Assembly: GCA_029204045.2 (NCBI GenBank)
Contig: CM055066.1
Coordinates: 48,128,972 to 48,192,971, forward strand
Origin: Tillandsia leiboldiana
Lineage: Eukaryota > Streptophyta > Magnoliopsida > Poales > Bromeliaceae
DNA: 64,000 nucleotides
Reading direction: 5' to 3'
Below are positions 10,326 to 24,779 of the stretch, one piece after another; the first letter of the stretch is position 1; every line of letters begins with the position of its first letter. Both the position numbers and the translations under genes were made by a program. Below the pieces are notes generated by a model. The model did no database searches. It was given only the letters and a program-made list of their open reading frames with translations, and was not told the DNA's origin.

Positions 10326-13149
10326 GGCCCTTTGCTTGGGCCTTTTTCCCCTTTTCCCGAGCTCCTTAGCCCTCAAGCCCTTTAGCAACTTTGTTGATCT
10401 TCTTGTGCTACATCTTGCGGAGGAGTTTCGGAATTTTTGGAAGGCGCGACCTTGACAACTTCGGCGTTTTGGCACAGTGCGACGTTTCCTCTTCGGTGGC
10501 CCATTTCCGTCGCATTTCAGTCCGCGAGGCACCCTGGATCACTCCGATAAAATTTTGAGACAATTTTTGTGGCAACGCGTTCACGAGAGGTACGGCTTAG
10601 TTTTCCGTGTTGATCACTTCGCCTCATTTTGGGTTTTTGCACGGTTCCCGAGGTGTTTTGTGACCCCCTTTTTCAGCTATGAGATTTTGGACAGCGGAGG
10701 CTTGTCGATTTTCTATCTTGACCTACTAGAATCGGATCGGGGAGTATGAGGACTCAATTGGCATCTACTCTTCGAGTGGGACGCACCAGTATTTTTATTG
10801 GAATTTTTGGAGGACTCCTCGAAGGTGAGAATTGAGCTTCTTTGGGACTGTTTTTCCTGCAGAATTGTATTGTGGATTATTTGGCTTGTTACAGTGTTTC
10901 ATTTATATCTTGGCCTACAGGTGTCGGATTGAGGTGTATAAATACTCGATTTGTATCTACTCGTCGCAAGGATCGCAACGGTGATTTTTATGGATTTTTC
11001 TGAGGACAGATTTCAGGTGAAAAAGGGCCTTCTTTGTGCTGTTTTGGAAAAACAGCAAGTGTTTGCTGTGGGTAAGTTGTGATGTTGTTTAATTGTGGGC
11101 TATGTTGTTGGTTTGAGCAGAGGCTGGTGCGACTGTGTACCGAGGGTACGGTTCTAGTGAATTTTGTTAGCAAGTGGCTGCGCACTTCACCGACTTCGGC
11201 TTTGCCTGCGGAAAACGAATCAGGTGGGTGCTTCTTCTCCAGAACCGGTGGACGGTTCTCTAATTATACTTAATAGAATGCATGCATGTTAGGGTACCAA
11301 TATTAGATTGAGATGCAAGCTTGGTAATGACATTGGTTTGAGGAATTATATGATATGATATTAAGATATGCCTAATGGAAACTTGCAAGATAAGATATTC
11401 ATGTCTAGTAATTGAGAGCATGCATAATTCATTGTACAACCTATAGCTTTGAGATGTGAGCATAAGAATGATATAGTTCATGTGGATTGAGGCTTACATG
11501 ATTTATGGTACACATTAGATACCTTCGAGATATTATATGTTCAATGATTGTATTTACCTATGCTAGTTGAGAGCATGTTTAGGGAGATGAGGCTTATTTT
11601 GATTGATTTTGGTGATTATATCCATTAATGTTCCCTGCTTATGATTCAGTTTATTTAAATGCTATTATTGAAACTCGACCTAGCACCCCCGTCATATGCT
11701 ACATGGTTAACCAGACCAGTAGAGAACCTTCACTTGGGCTAGGTTCTTTTATACTTTAGACATCCCACACTTTGCATCTTTCCTGGACATAGATTTTCCT
11801 CGCCCAGGTAGTGGGCCGAGTAGTCAGGTTTCTGTGGGACATTGTTGCACTCGTGCCTGGGGGCTGAGTAGAGTCTGGTAGCTGAGTTTAGATTGTGCTA
11901 GTGTCGTGGGGAGCCGTTTGGGTAGACGGTGGTCCCAGGCCGTCGAGTATTTTCCGGTCAGTGTTGTTGGGAACCGTTGGGGTTGACGGTGGTCCCGGGT
12001 CGTTGAGTGTTGTCCGACCAGTTTTGTTAGCCCTGAGTTGTGGGTCGATCCTGGCTGTGGAGTATCTCCAGCCAGTGTGTTTTGTGCCACGAGTTGGTGG
12101 AGTTTGCTAGTGTCTCGAGATTCGTGAGAGCTGATCAGCTGAGTCGTCGAGAGTATTCCGACCGTTGTGCTAGATGTTTGAGTATCTTGGGTCTTTCCGT
12201 TCCGAGAGTGAGCGTGGATTTTGACTATAGCCTGCAGGAGCCACTTTGAGCTCGACAGAGTGCGCGGATACCTTTTTCCTCTGTGGGGTCGCGCCCCTCG
12301 AGTGCCCCGTCCGGAGTGGGCTTGTTACTTTTGTATCGCGACTTGTCGATGCTGTCCCTCTGGCTGGGCCTTTTTTAGGCAGTCACGGACGCCCTACGTA
12401 AGTCCCGTCCTCTTGTGGATGTGTGGCAGTAGGTAGGCGCAGGCTTGACTGGACCCTATGAGGCAGTCAGTTCGATTGGGTCGATTGAGTCGATTGAGCA
12501 CCTTGGGTGCGAGTAGTTGCATATATTTTCATCTGTACCATCCATTGAGCATTTAGATAGAGGCATGGTAGCTGTAGAGTACCTCCAGCTTTTCTTATTC
12601 AGATTTCACTGCATCGTTATCTATGCCTCTAGTAGACTTAGTGGGCAGACCGTCGGGCTTGGTGGCGGTACCCACTGAGAACTACGTGTTGATGTAGTTC
12701 TCATACCCGTTGGGGGTTCTCCCCCTCCTTTTTCTTTCCTCTTCTTTGTTTTGCAGAGTCATCTGTGGGAGCTGCTGATTCTGCTGTTGCTGTTCGAGGC
12801 GAGGGAGTCGCGAGCTAGATCCCTACCTGTCTTTGGAGAGTAGCTGTACCCCCACATTGGTGATTTATAGTACATTCTGCAGATTAGTTTTATTTCCACT
12901 TTTGAGAGATTGTTGTAGTGAGGATGACTTGTACTGAGAGTCTGTACACTGATGTATTACTTCAGGTTGCCCTCCCTGTTGAGTTCTGGGTTTTGTATCT
13001 GAGGATTTGTATTTGATCATGTTGGGAGGTGGACATTGTATCTTTATTTTCAGTTATATAGTGTTGGATTTGAGTTCTTTTTAGCTTTTTATTTTACAAC
13101 TCTGATATCTGTTTAGCTTTAGTAGTTTTTCTTTGCAGGTTGGACGCTT

Positions 13150-13176
13150 CGCCTATGCGGGGTTCTATATAGGCGG
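13150..13176 (+). other. Terminal LTR hairpin, 9533 family
   Basis: CGCCTAT pairs with ATAGGCG, followed by GCGGATCTGTTGGCG. In the solo LTR at 31733 the arms are CGTCTATAC and GTATGGGCG, a compensated version at the same place. Confidence 0.6.
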
Positions 13177-13233
13177 CGGATCTGTTGGCGAGCCCGAGTC
13201 GCAGTTTCTACCCCGGGGCGTGACAGATTAGAA

Positions 13234-13247
13234 TGGTATCAGAGCCT
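13234..13247 (+). other. Primer-binding site (initiator Met-tRNA)
   Basis: TGGTATCAGAGCCT lies 8 bp after the 5' LTR. It is complementary to the 3' end of plant initiator Met-tRNA, the usual primer for plant LTR retrotransposons. Confidence 0.92.
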
Positions 13248-16200
13248 AGGATGTAGGTCATGGTGGACTTTAGAAACCCTAGGCTTGTGGTTGGACCCTA
13301 GGATGACTTCGTGAGAGTCGTGATTTTAGCGACAGTCCTGATTGAGTTTTATACCTCTCCCAAGGGATGGGATGAGTGATCGGTATGTTTATTCTCCTAA
13401 GTGATTATGTTGGCTGCAGACAACATAATGCTGTGGAATGGATGACATGCCCTAGACTTTCGCTGGATTGGGTCGAGTGTTTTTGTGTGCTGATGTGCTG
13501 TTTTGTCGTGGTGAGCGGTGTCTCCCCGACGCTGAGTTTTGACCTGTGTGCATCCTGTGGCAGTTGTGGTGCCTGAGCGGTTAGTTTGGGCTGGATACCC
13601 GGATTAAGATCAGAGAGCTCCGGGCCCAGGCGACTGGATTGTCTGAGTTTTATCAGCGGCGGAGTGGGCTGCTGGTTTGGGTGACACAGTTGTCGGAGCA
13701 GGGGGCAACCCGACTGTGCTTTCCTCCTGAGACCACTAGGTTGCAGTATCCTCTGTGGCAGCGATTTCAGTGGCGCCGATGGTGCGAGTAGCCCCCTCTG
13801 TGCCGACGATTAGTGCCGAGGCACCGAGGCAGGGTGGATAGCTGATAGCTGATGAGCTGTGGGACATCATCGATCAATTGAGCCAGTTTCGGCAGATAAA
13901 CCACCCCGATTCGCGGAATTGAGTTGAAGCCTTTGGATGCAAAAGCGTGGTTGGTGGTGATGGAGAGACTATTTGAGAGCCTCCTTGTGTCAGAAAGTTT
14001 ATGCCGTTGTTGAACTACACGCTCCAGATTTTTAGGGACGATGCGCATAGGATAAGTGTGACTGGGAGTGGATTGCGCCAGGATATCTTTCAGTTATTCG
14101 GTTCCTCCGTTTGGATTATGGATGCCTCGATGGAGTAGGCTTGAGTGGAGCATGGCGCTACAATTCCTTTTGGATAGGGATCTACCACCAGTGGTGAGTT
14201 CTGGATAGAGGCGTTTGGCGCAAGCTGATGGAGGACAGATCGGCCGGCAGAGGCATTCTCGATTTCCTTCTCCAGGATTGTGGATTTCTGTGACGCCAGG
14301 GGTCGGGTGGACCCCGATAGCAGTACCAGCATTAGTAGTAGCAGCAGCGGTAGCGTGGATGTGTTATCTACGGAGGACCACGTTCGTCGCCTCAGTGTGA
14401 GCAGAGACAGAGGTCGTGCTCCCTATGTGATTGGTATAGATATTTTCGGGCAAATCGGATTTTGATGATGAAGCAGACGGAGCGACGACCACTTGCGTCG
14501 AGCGGATGGGTCTGTGTTGCCTAGTTTGAGGCCGCCACGTCAGTGGATCGGATTGTCGCGGGTGTGATTTCATTACAGTAGTTTGAGTTGGAGCATTGTG
14601 CATCCCTGCATGGACTAGAGGTAAAGTCATTACCACGTGCACTAGAGGTACTGGTTCCTGTCGGTGTAGTGCATATGGAGGAGGCTTGTGGATCATGTCC
14701 AGTGCCGTTGAGACCACGAGTTATACTGGCAGACTTATTGGCTTTTGTGGTAGTGGGTGTTTTGACCTAGTGCCTGAGATTGGTTGGCACAGTACCACAT
14801 GATGGTTGACTGTGGAAAGAGAGAGGACTTTGATCTTCTGCGAGGCAGACAAGAAGAGGCTTGGTTGTAGGTACAATCAGAGCACACAGGTTATAGCGAC
14901 AGTGTGAGAGGTGCCTACGGCGGCACCGGGACTCAAGGATATCCCTTTTTGCCCGTGAGACCCCGGGTGTGAGTCCACCTGAGCTGTTGTTGATGCCGCC
15001 GTTAGGGAGTTTGAGATTGCGTTTGACGTGGTTTTGGGAACCGCGTCAACCTTGTCAGCACCTTATTGGATATCACCTGTAGAGCAGAGAGAGCTCATGG
15101 CACTGTCGCAGAATCTGATGGATCGAGGGGTCTGTTGGGCCTAGTGCCACGCCGTTGATGTACGGTGGTGATGCCACGTCGTTGGTACACGACTGTGAGG
15201 TGTTCTTTTGTGGTTTGAGCACTAGTAGGTTCGGGTTTTGTTTGGGGCCATTGATTGAGTTATACTCCGGTAGTTGTTCTTCTGTGAGGCATGTATCAGT
15301 TTGGAATCTTGCAGCCGAGGATTTTGCCAAGATGGTGTTCAGGACACGGTAAGGGCATTATGAGCTCATAATGAGGCCAAGGGGAATTGACTAATGCCCT
15401 GCTGCCTTTATGAATTATGGAATTGGGTGTTTCAGCTGTACTTGGACGGATTGATAAAAGTGTTCTGCATAGATATTGGATTGACTCCCTGAGTGACTTC
15501 GATCTTGAGGAGCACTTGTGGATAGTGCTACAGTGTCTGTGAGGAGGAAGCTGTATGCCAAGTGGTTGAGGTACAAGTATTAGCTTCGGGAGCTTACCTT
15601 CTGGGACCACTTTATTCTAGCCGTAGGGGCGGCTGTGGGAATTCGGACAAAATAGATACTATTCGAGATTGGCCGAGACCGACACTGTTTGTGAAGCGAG
15701 GAGCTTTTTGGACTGGGCAGTGCCAGTAGAGCTTGACGATTGGATGTTGGAATTGATACCAGCGCCGATTTTAGCATTGCCAGTGTTGGGTGTTGGATTT
15801 GCGAGTTATAGTGATGTCTCCCTTAGGGGCTGTGGAGTTACTGTTGGATTATTGTTGAGTACCCTGTATCACCCCAACAAGCCACGGTAGTGGCGGATAC
15901 CTTGAGTGGGGGAGTTGTTTGGGGGTTGAGGTTGATGATTCCATAGCTGGCGCTGTGTGGTGTTATCGAAGCTGCTAGGGCTTGAGGTTGTGTCCCTAGG
16001 GGTCACGGTTGGACTATAGTTTTCGTTGTGCTGCCACAGCAGGAATACCTTCAACACATCAACACTTCTCTCCCTTTTTCACATCTGTATGCCGATGCTC
16101 GCGAACGGGCCGAAAACTTTGAAAGGCTACTCCAGAATGGAGACGGTGTCGAAGCCTGTTCTTGTTTAATTGGGGTGAAGGTATTGCCTTTTCAAAATTT

Positions 16201-16705
16201 GCGGACCTTTCACTGTTGTCAGCAGTTTTCTAAATTGAGAGTTGGGGTTGATGATATTCCTGATGTTGGGCTTTTCTTTTTCCTGTTTGGTTGCGTGGGT
16301 GTGGTTTGAATCATCCTAGTTGAGTTGGTACAGAGGGATTGATTTTTGGAGCTTGTTGTCCCCCCCCCCAGCCTTTTGTTGGAGTCCTTGAGGTTTTTCC
16401 ACGTCTCAGCTCAGGAGTGTTATACTTATGGATCCCTTACTCGTGATTGACTCGCTCTTTTTGGAGATCTGTGAGTGTTTGGAGTACGAGGGACGCCCGT
16501 TGCGAATTCTGGCTCGTGAGATGAGAGAATTGCGCAACCGGGCCATGCCGTGCTAGCTATTGTCGTTGTTGAGGAGTAATCACGGGGAGTGAGTAGTGAG
16601 TTGGGAGCTGAAGACGGTGAGGTTGAGTACTTACCCTTGCTATTTGTGACTCCTGTTTGAGTAGTGTTAGTTTCGAGGACGAAACTTTCTTTTAGTGGGG
16701 GAGGA
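13248..16705 (+). pseudogene. Decayed gag-pol of the 9533 gypsy element
   Basis: Translated pieces in shifting frames keep the order of Ty3/gypsy pol. A gag-like stretch lies near 13930-14160. A pre-RT block (FEIAFDVVLGTAS then APYWISPVE) is at about 15010-15110. RT blocks recalling GHYE..., AAFM and VFQ.YLD are at about 15350-15470, and an EEHL.IVLQ.L block is near 15505. A RNase H-like stretch is near 15800, with LYHPNKP at about 15865. An LRILAREMRELRNR-type integrase C-terminal segment is near 16500-16620, and FRGRN just before the 3' LTR. Stops and frameshifts are everywhere and most of the integrase is missing. Confidence 0.7.
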
Positions 16706-19700
16706 TGTGAGGACCCGGATCCCGCGATGAGGTTACTGGTTGATCGGCAGCTTCTAGAGGCCCATGTTGGGTGATAGAGGTGTTTGCGGGCGTATTGGAA
16801 CCCAGGATTTGACCCGGCATGAAAAATAGATCAAGTTCACTTTTCCGAGAATTTTCGACAAATTTTAGAAGTGAAATTGGGCAAAACGGACAGCGGATTT
16901 GGATTCAGCGCGCGAAAACGATCGAAATGGACTATTTACTTATTTTTTTCGGAGTCCGGATGCAAAAGCACATTTTTCGAGGCAGTGGGTTACTGTTCCG
17001 GCCGGTCGGGCATCGCCGGCGGCGGCGGGCGGCGGGGGAGCTCAGCGGCGCAGGCGCGGGAAGGCGGCAGAGCAGGCGCGGGCAGGCGCGCGGTGCAGCG
17101 CGGGGGAGTGCCACGTGGCATCTTCCTATTTGCTGAGGTCTGGACATGTGGCAGAGTTTGATTGGCGGGTGCACCGGCGCGGTCCACGGAACGGGCGTGG
17201 CAGGTGCCTCGGGGTGCGTGCCCGGTATGGTTGCCGACAGCCCGGCGTGCGCTCACGCGAGCGCGCGTTGACGCGCGGTTCCCGCGATCGGGCGCGCCAC
17301 GCGTCGGCGTCCGCGGCTGGCCACGCGGCGCTTGGTGAGGGGCCGGTTTGGCTGTCCCCTGTTTGGCGCGACAGGGGCGTTCCGGGAGTGCGATGGACGA
17401 CTGGCGATCGGGCACTGTTGGCGCCCGAAAGGTTTCGGGCGCCCGAATCGTGGGCCCGAAAGCCCATTAAGGTGGGCTTTTGCTCTTTTTCGTGGAGGGC
17501 CTATAAATAGGCCCTTTGCTTGGGCCTTTTTCCCCTTTTCCCGAGCTCCTTAGCCCTTGAGACCTTTAGCAACTTTGTTGATCTTCTTGTGCTGCATCTT
17601 GCGGAGGAGTTTCGGAATTTTTGGAAGGCGCGACCTCGACGACTTCGGCGTTTTGGCACAGTGCGACGTTTCCTCTTCAGTGGCCCATTTCCATCGCATT
17701 TCAGTCCGCGAGGCACCCTGGATCACTCCGATAAAATTTTGAGACGATTTTTGTGGCACCGCGTTCACGAGAGGTACGGCTTCATTTTCTGTGTTGATTA
17801 CTTCGCCTCATTTAGGGTTTTTGGAATGGTTCCCGAGGTGTTTTGTCACCCTCTTTTTCTGCTATGAGATTTTGGACAGCGGAGGCTTGTCGATTTTCTA
17901 TCTTGACCTACGAGCATCGGATCGGGGCGTATGAGGAATCAATTGGCATCTACTCTTCGAGAGGGACGCACCCGTATTTTTATTGGAATTTTTGGAGGAG
18001 TCCACGACGGTGATAATTGAGCTTCTTTGGGACTGTTTTTCCTGCATAATTGTATTGTGGATTGTTTGGCTTGTTACAGTGTTTCATTTATATCTTGGCC
18101 TACAGGTGTCGGATTGAGGTGTATAAATACTCGATTTGTATCTACTCGTCGCGAGGATCGCAACGATGACTTTTATGGATTTTTCTGAGGACAGATTTTA
18201 GGTGAAAAAGGGCCTTCTTTGTGCTGTTTTGGAAAAACAGCAAGTGTTTGCTGTGGGTAAGTTGTGATGTTGTTTAATTGTGGGTTGTGTTGTTGATTTG
18301 AGCAGAGGCTGGTGCGACTGTGTACCGAGGGTACGGTTCCAGTGGATTTTGTTAGTAAGTGGCTGCGCACTTCACCGACTTCGGCTTTGCCTGCGGAAAA
18401 CGAATCAGGTGGGTGCTTCGTCTCCAGAACCGGTGGATGGTTCTCTAATTCTACTTAATAGAATGCATGCATGTTAGGGTACTAATATTTGATTGAGATA
18501 CAAGCTTGGTAATGACATTGGTTTGAGGAATTATATGATACGATATTAAGATATGCCTAATGGAAACTTGCAAGATAAGATATTCATGTCTGGTAATTGA
18601 GAGCATGCATAATTCATTGTACAACCTATAGCTTTGAGATGTGAGCATAAGAATGATATAGTTCATGTGGATTGAGGCTTACATGATTTATGGTACACAT
18701 TAGATACCTTCGAGATATTATATGTTCAATGATTGTATTTACCTATGCTAGTTGAGAGCATGTTTAGGGAGATGAGGCTTATTTTGATTGATTTTGGTGA
18801 TTATATCCATTAATGTTCCCTGCTTATGATTCAGTTTATTTAAATGCTATTATAGGAACTCGACCTAGCACCCCCGTTATATGCTACATGTTTAACCAGA
18901 CCAGTAGAGAACCTTCACTTGGGCTAGGTTCTTTTATACTTTAGACATCCCACACTTTGCATCTTTCCTGGACATAGATTTTCCTCGCCCAGGTAGTGGG
19001 CCGAGTAGTCAGGTTTCTGTGGGACATTGTTGCACTCGTGCCTGGGGGCTGAGTGGAGTCTGGTAGCTGAGTTTAGATTGTGCTAGTGTCGTAGGGAGCC
19101 GTTTGGGTAGACGGTGGTCCCGGGCCGTCGAGTATCTTCCGGTCAGTGTTGTTGGAAACCGTTGGGGTTGACGGTGGTCCCGGGTCGTTGAGTGTTGTCC
19201 GACCAGTTTTGTTAGCCCTGAGTTGTGGGTCGATCCCGGCTGTGGAGTATCTCCAACCAGTGTGTTTTGTGCCACGAGTTAGCGGAGTTTGCTAGTGTCT
19301 CGAGATTCGTGAGAGCTGATCAGCTGAGTCGTCGAGAGTACTCCGACCGTTGTGCTAGATGTTTGAGTATCTTGGGTCTTTCCATTCTGAGAGTGAGCGT
19401 GGATTTTGACTATAGCCTGCAGGAGCCACTTTGAGCTCGACAGAGTGCGCGGATACCTTTTTCCTCGGTGGGTCGCGCCCCTCGAGTGCCCCGTCCGGAG
19501 TGGGCCTGTTACTTTTGTATCGCGACTTGTCGATGCTGTCGCTCTGGCTAGGCCTTTTTTAGGCAGTCACGGACGCCCTACGTAAGTCCCGTCCTCTTGT
19601 GGATGTGTGGCAGTAGGTAGGCGCAGGCTTGACTGGACCCTATCAGGCAGTCAGTTCGATTAGGTCGATTGAGCACCTTGGGTGCGAGTAGTTGCATATA

Positions 19701-20400
19701 TTTTCATCTGTACCACCTATTGAGCATTTAGATAGAGACATGATAGCTGTAGAGTACCTCCAGCTTTTCTTATTCTGATTTCACTGCATCGTTATCTATG
19801 CCTCTAGTAGACTTAGTGGGCAGACCGTCGGGCTTGGTGGCGGTACCCACTGAGAACTACGTGTTGATGTAGTTCTCACACCCGTTGGGGGTTCTCCCCG
19901 TCCTTTTTCTTTCCTCTCCTTTGTTTTGCAGAGTCATCTGTGGGAGCTGCTGATTCTGCTGTTGCTGTTCGAGGCGAGGGAGTCGCGAGCTAGATCCCTA
20001 CCTGTCTTTGGAGAGTAGTTGTACCCCCACATTGGAGATTTATAGTACAGTCTGTAGATTAGTTTTATTTCTCCTTTTGAGAGATTGTTGTAGTGAGAAT
20101 GACTTGTACTGAGAGCCTGTACACTGATATATTATTTCAGGTTGCCCTCCCTGTTAAGTTCTCGGTTTTGTATCTGAGGATTTGTATTTGATCATGTTGG
20201 GAGGTGGACATTGTATCTTTATTTTCAGTTATACAGTGTTGGATTTGAGTTCTTTTTAGCGTTTTATTTTACAGCTCTGATATCTGTTTAGCTTTAGTAG
20301 TTTTTCTTTGCAAGTTGGACGCTTCACCTATGCGGGGTTCTGTATAGGCGGCGGATCTGTTGGTGAGCCCGGGTCGCAGTTTCGACCCCGGGGTGTGACA
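16706..20400 (+). repeat. 3' LTR of the 9533 gypsy element
   Basis: It begins TGTGAGGACCCGGATCCC directly after a purine-rich GTGGGGGAGGA stretch that fits a polypurine tract. It ends GGGGTGTGACA before the target duplication. TATA box at 17502-17509. The 3' terminal hairpin (about 20325-20351) has lost one pair by a G-to-A change. Confidence 0.94.
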
Positions 20401-20519
20401 CATGGGCACATTATTTTGCCACTATAGGATGCATTACAGAATGCAAAATCCAAAAAATATAAGATTCCATTTTTATATGCATCACTATTTCTAGGTTTGG
20501 TCATCCAACTTTTATCCAT
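20401..20519 (-). pseudogene. CACTA transposase first exon piece (start of Transposase-associated domain)
   Basis: An ATG at 20519 on the minus strand opens MDKSWMTKPRNSDAYKNGIL and continues FLDFAFCNAS...IMCPC. This is the standard N-terminus of plant tnp2-type CACTA transposases (MD..W...R...Y..G...F...A). It continues at 9532 when the gypsy element is removed. The start is chosen by family similarity and is the only ATG in place. Confidence 0.88.
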
Positions 20520-21339
20520 TATAGCAAAACAACTGAAATAACAATAAACATTTTATTCAATATCAATTTGTAGTTATGAAGCTAAAAATTAACTTACTAG
20601 TAATTCTATATCAATAATTTATTGCATTTAATATAGTACAGTGTAAAAATAATCAAATCAAGATAATAAAAAAAAGTATGGATTGCCAAGAGACTTACTC
20701 TTGAAAGAGTGATTTCCTAATCGTCCGTTTAACACGAACTTGTAGATCCTTTATCCTCGTAGTAATAACCCAACAAGAGTTTGACTAGGTTTGGGCGAAA
20801 AAAAAAAGAAAATCTATAAGTTCTTATACTTATTCAACAATTAAAAATGAAAAATATATATAAAAAAAAAATTAACTTTTATAGAAAACATAATAATGAA
20901 ACAAAAAATAATGATTATAGTCATATGCTCGTATTTGGACAAAATGAACCTCGAAAGTGGGCCTGTTGATAGGATCACGCGACTACTGCAGCAACCTCTT
21001 GTGCATCACAACATTGAGTTCCTACTACTTGAATTTGATCAAATTAGGTTCTAATTCTAGGAAAAGATCATTTCATGTCACTATAGAATACATGCATTTG
21101 TAGAGCAAGAAGATAATTGACACCTAATAAGAAGAAAGTTGACACCTGATGTTCTTTGTAATGCACTACTTAAATCTAACTTTGTGAACAATATTTTTCC
21201 AACAAAAGTTTCCAAGAATGAAATTACATATTTAGTATTACTACTACTTAGAGATTGTAGTTGCTTAACAAAATAATAGTGAGTGAAACTATAATATTAT
21301 AATTATTTCTTAACTAAGCTTCAAATTTATGCTTCTCAT

Positions 21340-21341
<2 letters not shown>
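20520..21341. other. CACTA 5' flank / leader, no gene seen
   Basis: AT-rich sequence upstream (minus sense) of the transposase start. No coding similarity is recognisable. It probably holds the promoter and leader of the CACTA transposase gene. Confidence 0.4.

Positions 21342-21380
<39 letters not shown>
21342..21380. repeat. (AT)n microsatellite
   Basis: About 19 AT units. Confidence 0.95.
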
Positions 21381-21383
<3 letters not shown>

Positions 21384-21458
21384 GAGTAGTTCCTAGGAAA
21401 GAGCATTTATATACAAAATTAAATTGCATGATGTTAGCACATGAAATGTACTATAGTT

Positions 21459-21491
<33 letters not shown>

Positions 21492-21708
21492 GGTTGGAAT
21501 ACTATTAATAGTACCAAGTCATTGGACTATTAAGTTTTTAACCGTTGAATTAAGAGATATGTGGTTGAGATGATAGTGGGCCCCTTGGGTTTAATGAATA
21601 GTTAGGGAAATAGTAAAATCTAACGGGTGAAAATAATTAAAGGGCTTGATCTAATGGTAGAAAACTTAATAGTACCAAATGTTTGGTACTATCGATAGTA
21701 TACTAACC
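21492..21708. mobile_element. Short MITE (217 bp) between microsatellites
   Basis: Terminal inverted repeats: GGTTGGAATACTATTAATAG on the left against GGTTAGTATACTATCGATAG read inward from the right, both continuing into AGTACCAA. There is no coding capacity. It is flanked by (AT)n on the left (21464-21490) and (CT)n then (AT)n on the right (21712-21806), like microsatellite-associated MITEs. The superfamily is not assignable from the TSD because the flanks are simple repeats. Confidence 0.75.
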
Positions 21709-21709
21709 G

Positions 21710-23067
<1,358 letters not shown>

Positions 23068-23069
23068 AT

Positions 23070-23081
23070 CTCCCCCTTTGG
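23070..23081 (-). other. Polypurine tract of copia element
   Basis: Read on the minus strand, AAAGGGGGAGAT lies directly before the LTR start TGTTACGAC. Three similar runs lie upstream (minus sense) near 23405, 23440 and 23477. Confidence 0.8.
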
Positions 23082-24779
23082 CAATTTCGTGACAAAACCA
23101 TAAAACGCTCAAGACACTCATCTTAAACCAAAAAATCGAAACACAATGTCATCACCAAAACATTGACTTTTTTTGTGTGAAAGATCCAATAAATAAAAAT
23201 ACATTTGAACCAGTCCTAGAATAAACTCTATGACTTAGGACTTGGAGTCTTAAAGTGATGTAAATCCTGCACGACAAAACTCCAAACAAAATCAAACGTT
23301 AGTCGTTAGAAATTAAATGTAAATCCTACATTTGATTCGTCCTTTTGGTTTTTTTTGTTTTTCGGCTCTTTTCCTCAAATCTTTTCTTTATCTCATTGTT
23401 TCATCTCCCCCTATCTTGAGCATATCTTTTCATCATATCTGTTCTCCCCCTTTTTGATTCGTCCTAATCATTTCTGTTCTCCCCCTTTTTGTCACAAATT
23501 GTCAAACAGTGAACATACTAGACAAAAGGAAATCACTAACAGCATTAGTTCATAGAAAAAGGGAGATAAAAGCTCAGTTCCGGTATATAAACAAAAACGC
23601 AGATTGTGTACCGGTACTCAAGAGCAAAAATCACAAAAATTTTTGAAACAAATCCAAATTTTGAAATATTTCAAATACCGATTTGTGTTCCATCAAGAAA
23701 ACAATTTAAGTGCTTTGAAATATAATGAGATACATAGATGTCATTCAACCCAATTAATTTTACAAAAATTAAAAGGATTTACTCCAAAATCATGAAAAAC
23801 AAAGATAAAACATTATAAACCGTTTTTCATGTTATAAGCGTCAAACACAAGCCATCAAAAATAATGTAGAGATCCAAACTCTATCAAGATGTAACGGATT
23901 TACAAAGATGACTTACAGAGATTTCCAAATGACATCAACTTGATTTCTACCATTTCAAATTTGAGATAAGCACTAAAATACTTAAGGGTGGCTCTTTGAG
24001 CATCTTTCAACTATCCTACCTCATACCAACGAGGAGATTGTTCAAAATATAATAACTTTGAATATAAATCTCCAAATGCTTCATCTAAAGATTTTCCAAA
24101 AAATACTATCAAGCATCCATAACATGTAGTAGCTTCACACACTAACCGGACGACCGGGGTGACAGCTCTTTCCAACATGTGGTGGTAGTTTTCACACTCC
24201 TTTCGGATGTAACTCTTTCCACATATTTTACAATTCATTTATTTACCCTTGAAAAAATGCAATCTCCTATGTGAAAGAATTAAATCCCAAATTTTAGTCT
24301 ATCGGTTGTCTCATGTTTATCACAATGAATTCACACAACCGAGATAGGTTAAGCATCTTAAGATCACACAAGATTACTAAAATTTGATGAATATAACCAT
24401 CAAAAACTCCTATAATGGAATATCTTCAAAGATTATGATTATGGAGTAAAGTTGATAATTAATTGTGAAATTAATTAGGAGTGAATGAAAGTAAATCCTT
24501 TTCAAATTCAATGCACTCGTTCGTTAAAACCCTTTTGTTTGAAAACAAAACATATAAACGAAAAGCATTGAAATCATGTAATGCAAAGATTAAGAAAAAT
24601 ATGAAGAGAAAACCAATCAAAGCATTACATACAGTCAAAAGCAATTTAGAACTTAGACAAGGAAAGATATCACCTTTCCGAATCCAAAATCGTCGGATTT
24701 TGGGTTGTCTTGATTCATTGTGGCCGGGAGTTGATAGCTTTGACTGTTGGTCCACCTTAGGTCTTTGCGTTGCAATGAT
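23082..24779. other. Non-coding part of copia internal region
   Basis: AT-rich, with several short ORFs that resemble nothing I recognise. It occupies the place where pol would be. No RT or integrase motif was found in any frame. Confidence 0.55.

Larger units (their letters stand above)
9533..13225 (+). repeat. 5' LTR of the 9533 gypsy element
   Basis: The LTR starts TGTGAGGACCCGGATCC and ends CCCCGGGGCGTGACA. It is GC-rich for the first 800 bp and AT-rich around 11260-11640. It has a TATA box at 10318-10325, a CACGTGGC site near 9950 and a terminal hairpin at 13150-13176. It matches the 3' LTR along its length with scattered substitutions and small indels, a few percent by eye. Confidence 0.95.
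9533..20400 (+). mobile_element. Ty3/gypsy LTR retrotransposon, 10.87 kb, decayed internal region
   Basis: The element is bounded by TGTGAGGACC and GTGTGACA, with a perfect 5-bp target duplication catgg (9528-9532 and 20401-20405). The two LTRs are 3693 and 3695 bp. An initiator Met-tRNA PBS sits 8 bp after the 5' LTR, and gag/RT/RNase H/integrase remnants lie in plus orientation. It splits the first domain of the CACTA transposase, which joins cleanly when the element and one TSD are removed. The internal region is only about 3.48 kb and full of stops, so the element could not have moved with its own proteins in this form. Confidence 0.95.

Noticed and set aside
15010..16620. Endogenous pararetrovirus origin for the decayed RT
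   Set aside because: Flanking LTRs, target duplication, initiator Met-tRNA primer site and integrase-like tail identify a Ty3/gypsy retrotransposon.
24011..24238. Cys-rich 75-codon ORF (CKICGKSYIRKECENYHH) as a zinc-finger gene
   Set aside because: It is short and isolated within the non-coding part of the copia element. The spacing does not match a known finger.
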